The notes beneath the pieces were generated by a model. It was not told where the DNA came from and did no database searches. It saw only the letters and a program-made list of their open reading frames with translations. This document shows, one piece after another, positions 15,709 to 22,909 of a stretch of DNA of 31,151 nucleotides; positions within the stretch are counted from its first letter, which is position 1, and every line of letters starts with the position of its first letter. The stretch is from Bodo saltans. Its lineage: Eukaryota > Euglenozoa > Kinetoplastea > Eubodonida > Bodonidae. The position numbers and the translations under genes were made by a program. The stretch spans positions 1 to 31,151 of the forward strand of contig CYKH01002241.1 of NCBI GenBank assembly GCA_001460835.1, in the 5' to 3' direction.

Positions 15709-16656
15709 ATGCTGGCCGAGGACAAGTCGTACGACATGTGGGGTGCACCGATGCTAACGTTCGACCTCAAGAAAGTGGTCGCCGACGTGTTTCTCTCCGA
15801 GAACGAGCCCGTCTGTACACTTGGGACAATTGCCCTCGAGCGACCTCCATGCTTTGTGAACCTCCACAAGTGGTTCCTCGGCCAGCTGCCCCCAAAAGCC
15901 TCTCGAGAACACATCGCTTGGTTCTTTGTGGAGTACTTGAAAATTCCGATCCTGTGGGTAGAGAAAATTAAACAGTGGAGCAAGGGAGGCAAGCCTACAG
16001 GATGCTTTCATGTGTATTGTGATCCAGATCATGAAGAAGAGATGTCCAAGCAGGTTCAAAAATGGTACTGCACGCCGGACTTGCAAGTGTTTAACACCCG
16101 GCCGCAGCACATTCCAGCTGGCTGGTCCAAGTATTTCGTTACCGTTGAGAAAGCGGCAAGTGTTGCAAGGCACAAGTTGCAAGGTGCGAACGGCAGTGGT
16201 GAGAACACGCCAGCTCTTTCATTTGACGGCGTTACAGACTCGAATGACTCTGTGACCGCCGTGGATGAGACAGTGGTGGAACACAACACTGCTCTTCTCA
16301 CTCTTGGAACTTCTTCTGTGGAGCAGCCTGCTAAGCCAACGAAATCGAAAGATTCCATACCGAAGCCAAGCAAACCCACACGCAACCAGCAGCGACAACA
16401 ACAAACTGCACCCCCTCCTTTCTCCAATCCAATGGGCGTGCCAATGTATGCCATGCCACAACAGTTTATGATGCCGCAATACTCGTTTGGGGCCAATTTC
16501 CATGAGGGTGGAATGTCACATATGTACGGGCAGCAATCGCCTCCTGCTGGGGTCCAGTGGGTGATGGTTCCGATGATGCCAATGCCGATGATGTTTCCTC
16601 AAACAACTTCAATGGATGGTACACAGACGGGAATAGCTGGTGGTAAGAATGCGTAA
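15709..16656 (+). CDS. RRM-like protein with Met/Pro/Gln-rich tail, member 3 of the local family (315 aa)
   Basis: The N-terminal 155 residues carry the family domain in its fullest form: HKWFLGQLPPKASREHIAWF, then LWVEKIKQWSKGG, TGCFHVYCDPDHEE, a helix ending VQKWY, and DLQVFNT. A short linker with ASVARHK follows. The remaining 150 residues are low complexity: Ser/Thr-rich, then Lys/Pro/Gln-rich (SKPTRNQQRQQQ), then Met/Pro/Gln/Tyr-rich with repeats such as PMGVPMYAMPQQFMMPQY. A folded RNA-binding-like domain with a prion-like tail is the usual build of RNA-granule and mRNA-regulatory proteins in trypanosomes. RNA binding is inferred. AG at 15707-15708 touches the ATG, so the spliced leader could join directly to the start codon. 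Confidence 0.75.
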   Translation: MLAEDKSYDMWGAPMLTFDLKKVVADVFLSENEPVCTLGTIALERPPCFVNLHKWFLGQLPPKASREHIAWFFVEYLKIPILWVEKIKQWSKGGKPTGCFHVYCDPDHEEEMSKQVQKWYCTPDLQVFNTRPQHIPAGWSKYFVTVEKAASVARHKLQGANGSGENTPALSFDGVTDSNDSVTAVDETVVEHNTALLTLGTSSVEQPAKPTKSKDSIPKPSKPTRNQQRQQQTAPPPFSNPMGVPMYAMPQQFMMPQYSFGANFHEGGMSHMYGQQSPPAGVQWVMVPMMPMPMMFPQTTSMDGTQTGIAGGKNA

Positions 16657-17287
16657 AAATGAGACAGTGCAGGTGAACATGAGAATGCAGTCGCAGGGGC
16701 GAAGGTCCTCTTTGTATTTATGATTTACCTATTGCAATGCACTTCGCAGCATCGAACAAAAAAAAACACGAAATTAACACCCTTCAAGATCAAAAACAGA
16801 AACAAAACGAAATACTTCGCACTCGGTTGTCCATTCCAGAATTTTGCAACGATTTACTTGAAGTGCGGTGACGGAAGAATCAGAACGAGCGTATTGCAGC
16901 GAGAGTTTCTATTTACACGAAGTGCGCAACATTGAAAATGTTGCAGTTGCCTACAACGTGGCACAAGAAACCTTGTACAAAGCTCATTCTTTTCTATCTT
17001 CCCTCTTTTTTTTTGTTTTTTTTTTTCGCCGCCCCCTCTAGTTTGAGAAACCTCCTTCTGATTTGACCCGTTCTACTTTGACTGAGTCACGCTGGCATTT
17101 TACCTTGACCTTCCTGATCTTGATTTTCGTGTGCAATTCAAAAAAAATTCTAAACGCAGAGTTTTCCTAAAACACCACAGATAAACGTGCGAAGTGAAGT
17201 GCGGTCACTTGGTGAACCCACGACATCTCAAACAACAACAACTACAACAAACCTGCGTTTGCGGAAAAAAAACTCTCTCTCTCCATA
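16657..17287 (+). other. 631-base spacer with a very long pyrimidine tract
   Basis: No convincing gene is seen. An ATG frame at 16720-16935 lacks an AG after the preceding pyrimidines and has an unconvincing Lys/Thr/Arg-rich composition. The stretch includes the 3' UTR of the 15709 gene, a 50-base pyrimidine tract, and an apparent 5' UTR of about 246 bases for the 17288 gene. A small hairpin (AAGTG-CGGT-CACTT) lies near 17195-17209. Confidence 0.5.
16988..17041 (+). promoter_or_regulatory. very strong candidate trans-splice acceptor
   Basis: About 50 bases that are almost all T and C (16988-17039) end in AG at 17040-17041. It is the longest such tract in the window and implies a 5' UTR of about 246 bases for the gene at 17288, unless one of the later AGs is used. 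Confidence 0.55.
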
Positions 17288-19309
17288 ATGGCGACAATTG
17301 ACGCGTCAGACTTCTGGGGAGCTGCACCACCGCAAGGTGGAACTCTCTGGGGCGAGACCCATCAGGATCACAGCTCTGGAAATCGTGCTGTTCCTGCGGC
17401 GCAGCCATCGTCATCACCAGCTGTTGAGTCGGCATCCCATGAAGGTGATCGATTCCTAGCAGACCTGCAGAGCCAATTGAGGGCAGTAATGCGACCACCG
17501 ACTGGAGGAGACTCCTCTGGTGGTGCCACTGCACATTCTTCTCATGCAGGTGTTGGGGTTGGGAATGGTGCTAACGTGTGGGGCACGTCACCATCGTCCA
17601 TGAGCAACATGCTACAGCATGCGCCTCCTCCACCCCCACAAACGCTTCAACAGATTCCGCAGCTCCAGCCAGTAAGCACACCACCAAGCATGGGAGGCTT
17701 CTCCGTCGTTGGACAGTCCCACCACCACCAGCAGCAAGCACCAACCACTCTTCTGACGCCTCCTGGCATGGCGATGTATCTGATCCCTGGCACAAATCAA
17801 ATCGTGCTTCTCCCTGCGGTGAATCATGGAGGGTCTCCTCCACAGCACCACACGACGGGTGGCAGCTTTCATCAGCACTCTCCATCGATGATGGGCCCAC
17901 CCGTTCACAGCGGGGGGTCGTCCACCATCATGGCGGTTCAGTTTCCCTCGATCCCCACTGCCACCACACCTAACTCGATGGTAACCGCTCATCATGGAAG
18001 TCACAACCAAAACAACAACTCGTCGTCGTCGCGTCGTCAGCGCAACTCGAGGGGAGGTGGGCAGCGCAACAGCGGTGGATCGAGTGTTGGGACACTACAA
18101 AGCAACGGAAGTGGTGTGTTCCCCTCATCGTACCAACCAGCATTGGTGGGAAATGGCAGCATGAGCGGAGTGGACAGCGCAACAGGATTGATGTGCGGTG
18201 ACGCCGCTCTCGTGCCTCAGCAGAACGGGAAACATCATCACTCAATGAAACAAAATTCAACAGCAGCTGGAAGTGCGACATATTCGAGTAACGGCTTTTC
18301 GCAACCGCGTGAGCTTGGAAATCGACCTAACCACAACACCAATGTGCACGACTCGCTTGCAGGTAAGTGCTCATTCCACGCGTACCGCTCCTCCACTACC
18401 ACCTCAGGTGGTTTGTTGGGCGGTGGCGCCTCTGCAGTCCGCAAGGCCCCCAAACTCCTTCCCATCACCGCAACGATCAAAGATCAGTCCCTTCCCATAT
18501 TTGTGCAAATGTTCCCGTCGGAATGGATTCAACAAGCGCACTCCATTTTCCAAGAAATCATTCGAACCATCTGTGGCCCATCCATGCCAGCAGTTGTGGA
18601 GAGCATGGACATGCGGTCAGAGACATCGTTTATCGCGTTAGTGCGCACAGCCCACGTGTGGGACTTGATTGCGCGCTTACGATGCCGGGTGCTGATGGAC
18701 CGTCATGGGTACTGGTACGCCAATGATTGGAAAGCGTATCAAGAAATGAAGGATTATTGTGATACGGTGCGACGTCTCCCGCAGCAGCAACGACATTGCA
18801 AGACTGACGGCCTGCCGTGTATGCCACTCGTAGTGGAGCTCGGGAGGTCCGCCACCACTGAGAACATCACTGCACCCTACACAGCCCCGTTCGATTCCTT
18901 GACGCAAGGTTCTCCAGGCTCCACCCCCACACCAAGCGGGTCGGACATGATGACAGGGACTTCGATCGATGGATCATCTCCTCCGCAGTTTTTCACGTCT
19001 CCCCCATCATCGCGCACGCACGGATCAGGACGACGATCTCAACGGCACACCGGAGGTGGAGGAGGTCATCAGAAACAGAATCACCAACATCATCATCACC
19101 ATCATCCACCAAGCCAGCATCACATGCTCCCACCACACCAACAACAGCATCAGTTTTTCTTCCAATCTACCGGTAGCGCTGACTTCTCGTCGCATCTATT
19201 CCAAGGAGTTGATCATCACCAAGCCGGGCACAACAACGGCTACGTCGTCGATCAACGCGTCGGTGGGCGTGGATACACTGCGCACACTTTCTCCCCTTCG
19301 TCTATGTAG
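17288..19309 (+). CDS. large low-complexity protein with one conserved, possibly RRM-like domain (673 aa)
   Basis: Residues 1-385 are Ser/Gly/His/Gln/Pro/Asn-rich and probably disordered, with an RGG-like basic patch (SRRQRNSRGGGQRN, about 250-263). One ordered domain lies at about 388-520: strand LPIFVQMFP, helix QAHSIFQEIIRTIC, strand AVVESMDMRS, strand TSFIALVRTAHVWDLIARL, then RCRVLMDRHGYWYANDW and a C-terminal PCMPLVVEL strand. The order of strands and helices recalls an RRM, and weakly the family at 11410-16656, but no RNP motif is clear. The tail (about 585-625) is His/Gln-rich with six consecutive His. This build suits an mRNP or granule protein. It follows the long acceptor tract and has the window's longest apparent 5' UTR. 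Confidence 0.75.
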   Translation: MATIDASDFWGAAPPQGGTLWGETHQDHSSGNRAVPAAQPSSSPAVESASHEGDRFLADLQSQLRAVMRPPTGGDSSGGATAHSSHAGVGVGNGANVWGTSPSSMSNMLQHAPPPPPQTLQQIPQLQPVSTPPSMGGFSVVGQSHHHQQQAPTTLLTPPGMAMYLIPGTNQIVLLPAVNHGGSPPQHHTTGGSFHQHSPSMMGPPVHSGGSSTIMAVQFPSIPTATTPNSMVTAHHGSHNQNNNSSSSRRQRNSRGGGQRNSGGSSVGTLQSNGSGVFPSSYQPALVGNGSMSGVDSATGLMCGDAALVPQQNGKHHHSMKQNSTAAGSATYSSNGFSQPRELGNRPNHNTNVHDSLAGKCSFHAYRSSTTTSGGLLGGGASAVRKAPKLLPITATIKDQSLPIFVQMFPSEWIQQAHSIFQEIIRTICGPSMPAVVESMDMRSETSFIALVRTAHVWDLIARLRCRVLMDRHGYWYANDWKAYQEMKDYCDTVRRLPQQQRHCKTDGLPCMPLVVELGRSATTENITAPYTAPFDSLTQGSPGSTPTPSGSDMMTGTSIDGSSPPQFFTSPPSSRTHGSGRRSQRHTGGGGGHQKQNHQHHHHHHPPSQHHMLPPHQQQHQFFFQSTGSADFSSHLFQGVDHHQAGHNNGYVVDQRVGGRGYTAHTFSPSSM

Positions 19310-20145
19310 CTGATCGCACTCATAAAACTGAAGCAAGAACAAAAAAAGAAGAAATCCCCCACAAAAAATTGACAACAGTTGTGTTTTTTTTGTGAATGGC
19401 GGTGCGCTCGCACGACTATGACACAGCCAAGCGCAGCAAAAAAAAAAAACGAACGAATCCCACACAAACAACCAAAACAAAATTACGGTGGACATCAACT
19501 GCTTTGTGAACCTGAGCCTTTCTAATGCCTTATCAGGTACCTTATGCAGAACATCAAAAACTCACAAGAGGGCAACTAGCCCCAAACAACAGAAGCAAAA
19601 TCCAACAAGAGAAGTAGAAAGAGCAATTTCCCTTCGATGAAGGTCTCTTTCTTTCAAAAAGAAAAAAGAAAAATGAACACAAATTGGAATGGAACAACCA
19701 CAACAGAAAGGAATGATTGAACTCGCCGCAATACTCTGAACACGACCGCGGTGCTGCAAACTAACAACGCCGTCAATCACTTTTTTCGTGGCAGCGTCAA
19801 AATGCCTTCAGTTGTGATTGTGTTCTTATTTTCGAAAAGAAGTGGAGAAGAGAAAAGGGCAGCGAACACCACTTTGTATTACAAAGAGAAGTCTCTTTTC
19901 TGATTTGTGTTTCCATTCAACCGTGATGCGAAGATGTGTGGAATCGACATCCTTTGCTTTCATTTTTCGCGTTTGTTTCTTTTTGCGGTCACCCCCTTTC
20001 CTCTTGTTTTGCGTTACCCTAGTGCCAAACACAAACTGACAATAAGTTTTAAAATGACTCACTTGAGCCAAATTTATTTTGATACCACTGGTGACCACCA
20101 TCATTAATGTTTTTCCATTTGTTGTCGTTACAGGTTTTTCCCCAG
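19310..20145 (+). other. 836-base spacer, no gene seen
   Basis: This is the longest gap in the window. It begins A-rich (runs of A around 19340-19370 and twelve A at 19438-19449) and then becomes T/C-rich (around 19960-20010). Short frames on both strands lack good starts or protein-like composition. It likely holds a long 3' UTR of the 17288 gene. A non-coding RNA cannot be excluded by eye. Confidence 0.5.
20111..20145 (+). promoter_or_regulatory. tandem candidate trans-splice acceptors
   Basis: TTTTCCATTTGTTGTCGTTAC then AG at 20132-20133, and GTTTTTCCCC then AG at 20144-20145. The second AG touches the ATG at 20146. Both remove the in-frame ATG at 20107. Confidence 0.55.
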
Positions 20146-22086
20146 ATGGCGACAGTTTGGAGACGCTTGGCTCCCCGCGGCGTCGTAACTAGCTCCAAAG
20201 AGCCGCTTGTTGGTGGCACTTCGGGTGTCGCAAAATCCGTTGCAGCTGAAGAACATCGATGCGGTTTGCTGTGCAAAGTATCTTCGCTAGCGACAACGAG
20301 CACACTGCACCAGAATCGCTCAGCTCACGGCCTCGTCAAGCAACACCAGCGGGCCATAACATGTGTTATCAAGGCTCAAAGCTCGGACTTTCAGCTCAAC
20401 GAAGTAGATGCAAATGGCGACATCGCATTCTTGCAGCGGGTGCCGAAAGCTCGCTGGCAGAAAGTTGACAAAAATCAAACGTTCCTCATCGAGGATGACT
20501 CCACCGAGCATTTTGACAACCCAGGCAAATCGTTTTCACCCCGCACTATGAACTACGGCAAGTATGTTCGCAAGATGGGCAATGTGCCCGAGCGAACGCC
20601 TTTGCTCCATTTTAATGTCTTTCGAGATAATCATTCGTTGTCTGCTGTGACCAACCGACTGAATTACGAAACCAAGATCCAGTCCGACGCCATTGCATTT
20701 TCTTCGAGCGTTGGAGGGTCGTTCGGGTGCATTACGCAACAAGGAACGGCAGTTGGTGTTTCTGGCGAACTTCTCCCTCACGCAAGCCGACATTACAACA
20801 TTCACCCCCTAGTGTTTGACCCACGGCGAATGCATCCTCTAGAAGACCTTCCAAAGCTCCATCGGCCCCATCGAGGGAACTTTTTTCGCGTGTTGTTGCG
20901 CTGTGTTCATGGAACGCCGGAGTCGATCGAAGATGCTCTTCAACGACTCGCGTCAGACGGATTTGTGAACTATTTTGATGTAAGCCGCTTTACCATCGCA
21001 TCCAATCACACTCACGAAATAGCAGCACTGGCTGCAACTGGTGACTACTTTCGAGCAGTGAGCTACGCCACGCAAGCGTTAGCGGAACGAATGCCGTTTC
21101 ACAGCACCCACTTTTCAGCGTATTTGAATGCATCTGACAAACAGTCGGCAACAGTGGCTCTGGCAGCCTGGGCTACAAGTGCCAAGAAGCACAAACTGGA
21201 CGGCCCAAACGTTCGATTTCTTCAAGCGTTGTCCAGCGTTCGAGATTTTTCTGCGGACTCTCAAGAGCTGCGAGATGTTTGGATGCTGCACCCCCACGCT
21301 GTCTCGATGGAATTCAGCGGTGCCGAATTTGTATGGAACGCAATGGTGTCGCAACGGTTACTAAACCACGGCATGCGTGTTGTGGTCGGTGACCTTGTGC
21401 ACGCTGATGCGCAGGGAAACCCAATATCTGCCAGTGGTGATGAGTTCCCGACGTACCTCGCCTCCATGCGCCCCGGCAATGAGAGTAGCGTTCGCTTGGT
21501 GGTGTCAGAAGAAGATGCTCTGCGTTTCCGCATGTCTGACGTCGTTTTGCCAACTCCGTATCCTTGCGTCACGTCTCAGGGGCCTAAGAAACTATTTCCA
21601 ACCGTGAGAGGTGCATCCCGAGACGATTTCGTGCAATTCGCTGCCTCGCATAGACTTGGATATTTATTTGAAGACAACGAGGACAGAGTCGACGTTGATG
21701 GCTGGCATCAACAGCAGCGCCGGGTTGCGAATCATGAGTACCGCTCAGTTGTGGTCAAGCCCGAGCGCTTGTTATTCCGAACGATTCGTGATCCAAACTC
21801 ATTTACTTCGCTGAAATCGGATTTGTTTATGATGCAAGAGCGGCTGCCACTGCACATGGTGTCCGAGCTCGACGAGCGCCGTATTCGCGAGCCCAGCACC
21901 TTCAATGTCTCGGAAGCGTTTGCTGAACGTATGGTGAACCTTCGAAAGGATAATCGATTTATCGGAGATCAGTCAGTCGTTGTGACAGGCTTTCTTCCAA
22001 GAGGGACCGATGTCCCTGTGATGCTGCGGGAGGCATTTGATGTTCGGCATGCAACCTTCAGTGACCTTCTGGAACCCACGTGGTAA
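20146..22086 (+). CDS. mitochondrial TruD/PUS7-like protein, probably catalytically dead (646 aa)
   Basis: The N terminus (MATVWRRLAPRGVVTSS) looks like a mitochondrial presequence. TruD hallmarks appear in order: FQLNEVDANG (82-91, family F-x-V-x-E-I), RGNFFRVLLR (243-252, family GN-x-F-x-I-x-L-R), DGFVNYFDVSRF (271-282, family G-x-x-NYFGxQRFG), EFVWNAMVSQRL (394-405, family YxxNxxLSxRL) and DVVLPTP (465-471). However, the catalytic loop, normally GxKDxxAxTxQ, reads SSSVGGSFGCITQQ at 186-199. The Lys and the catalytic Asp are missing while the final T-x-Q is retained. The normal G after NYF is also Asp. TruD enzymes make pseudouridine-13 in tRNA. This one is more likely a structural RNA-binding pseudoenzyme, perhaps in mitoribosome assembly, where kinetoplastids use synthase-like factors. 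Confidence 0.8.
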   Translation: MATVWRRLAPRGVVTSSKEPLVGGTSGVAKSVAAEEHRCGLLCKVSSLATTSTLHQNRSAHGLVKQHQRAITCVIKAQSSDFQLNEVDANGDIAFLQRVPKARWQKVDKNQTFLIEDDSTEHFDNPGKSFSPRTMNYGKYVRKMGNVPERTPLLHFNVFRDNHSLSAVTNRLNYETKIQSDAIAFSSSVGGSFGCITQQGTAVGVSGELLPHASRHYNIHPLVFDPRRMHPLEDLPKLHRPHRGNFFRVLLRCVHGTPESIEDALQRLASDGFVNYFDVSRFTIASNHTHEIAALAATGDYFRAVSYATQALAERMPFHSTHFSAYLNASDKQSATVALAAWATSAKKHKLDGPNVRFLQALSSVRDFSADSQELRDVWMLHPHAVSMEFSGAEFVWNAMVSQRLLNHGMRVVVGDLVHADAQGNPISASGDEFPTYLASMRPGNESSVRLVVSEEDALRFRMSDVVLPTPYPCVTSQGPKKLFPTVRGASRDDFVQFAASHRLGYLFEDNEDRVDVDGWHQQQRRVANHEYRSVVVKPERLLFRTIRDPNSFTSLKSDLFMMQERLPLHMVSELDERRIREPSTFNVSEAFAERMVNLRKDNRFIGDQSVVVTGFLPRGTDVPVMLREAFDVRHATFSDLLEPTW

Positions 22087-22216
22087 CGAGCACTCTCGTA
22101 ACCTCGGTTGTCGAGTTTCCTTCTGTTTCGATCTCTTTTTTGTTTGGAGGTGTGATCAAAAGTTGTGTACCTCATTTTGTGGTTTACTTCCAATAAAGCT
22201 GCTTCTTTTAAATTGA

Positions 22217-22236
22217 TCTCCTTTGTCCAAAAGCAG
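22217..22236 (+). promoter_or_regulatory. candidate trans-splice acceptor
   Basis: ATCTCCTTTGTCC followed, after a short A-rich gap, by CAG with AG at 22235-22236, five bases before the ATG at 22242. Confidence 0.5.
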
Positions 22237-22241
22237 GAGTT

Positions 22242-22802
22242 ATGGTTGGCCGTGATTTACTTTACGACTCCTCCACAGACGACTCGTCTCGAGACGATCG
22301 ATCCAATGATCCAGCTCTTCCTCCTCCTGTTCAGCGAAAGCTCCTTGCGCCATCTACAAAAGAAAGGCCAGCGAAAAAGCCACCTGCGCCGAAGAAAGCT
22401 CTCAAAATAACCTCAAAGAAATCGCCCAATGAAACGCGAATAGCAGCCGCTGAGAGGTGGACAGTTCCCACTTTGGACTACGAATCCGACTCTTCCATAG
22501 ACCTCTTTCCTGAACCTCCAGCAAGAATATTCATCCCAAAGCTAAAGGTTTGGATTGAACTCTGTGATGGAAACCTTATCTTCCCGCGGTTTATTTTTGG
22601 GTACGGTGCTGTCCTCCAAAACAAACAGAAAGTTATGCTTTTGCCCAGTGGCCCAAGAGGTGCAGTCAAAGTCGTTCCCGGTGAATCGTACGAAGTTGTG
22701 CAGCTGCTGCCTCAGCAAAAAGGGCTTCCCGCATCTGCAGCACAAAAATCTGCCAATGCAGGTGAGACCAAGCCCAAGAGAGTCTATCGGAAGCGGAAGT
22801 GA
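22242..22802 (+). CDS. small basic protein with a β-rich C-terminal part, function unknown (186 aa)
   Basis: The N-terminal third is disordered: an acidic Asp/Ser stretch (SSTDDSSRDDRSND) is followed by a Lys/Pro-rich stretch (RPAKKPPAPKKALK). Residues about 95-155 look folded and β-rich (IFIPKLKVWIELCDGN, FIFGYGAVLQNKQKVML, AVKVVPGESYEVVQLLP), a size suited to a small barrel such as a Tudor- or SH3-like fold, though no signature is clear. The end is basic (KPKRVYRKRK) and could serve as a nuclear localisation signal. A nuclear chromatin or nucleic-acid role is a guess from charge pattern. The stop is 107 bases before the next gene's preferred start. Confidence 0.65.
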   Translation: MVGRDLLYDSSTDDSSRDDRSNDPALPPPVQRKLLAPSTKERPAKKPPAPKKALKITSKKSPNETRIAAAERWTVPTLDYESDSSIDLFPEPPARIFIPKLKVWIELCDGNLIFPRFIFGYGAVLQNKQKVMLLPSGPRGAVKVVPGESYEVVQLLPQQKGLPASAAQKSANAGETKPKRVYRKRK

Positions 22803-22867
22803 TACTGTGGAAAATGAGATTTTTTTTCATTTTTGATGGCTTTGAAAGCAATAAGCAACAACCTATC

Positions 22868-22895
22868 GCTGCTGTTTTGTTTAAACAACAAATAG
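22868..22895 (+). promoter_or_regulatory. candidate trans-splice acceptor
   Basis: GCTGCTGTTTTGTTT leads, across a short A-rich gap, to AG at 22894-22895, 14 bases before the ATG at 22910. A further T-rich run at 22820-22833 with later AGs is an alternative. Either way the in-frame ATG at 22814 would be removed. Confidence 0.45.
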
Positions 22896-22909
22896 ATTTG
22901 TTAAACCAC

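Noticed and set aside
16720-16935. 71-aa ATG frame in the spacer before the 17288 gene
   Set aside because: No AG follows the preceding pyrimidine stretch, composition is Lys/Thr/Arg-rich and unlike a folded protein, and no homology is recognised.
19818-20039. Plus- and minus-strand frames in the 836-base spacer
   Set aside because: The plus frame has no ATG near its beginning, and both are Phe/Lys/Arg-rich translations of biased UTR-like sequence.
22814-22909. In-frame ATG at 22814 adding 32 residues to the UBR ligase
   Set aside because: It lies only 11 bases after the previous stop and upstream of the likely acceptor; the added residues are encoded by the pyrimidine and A-rich spacer.
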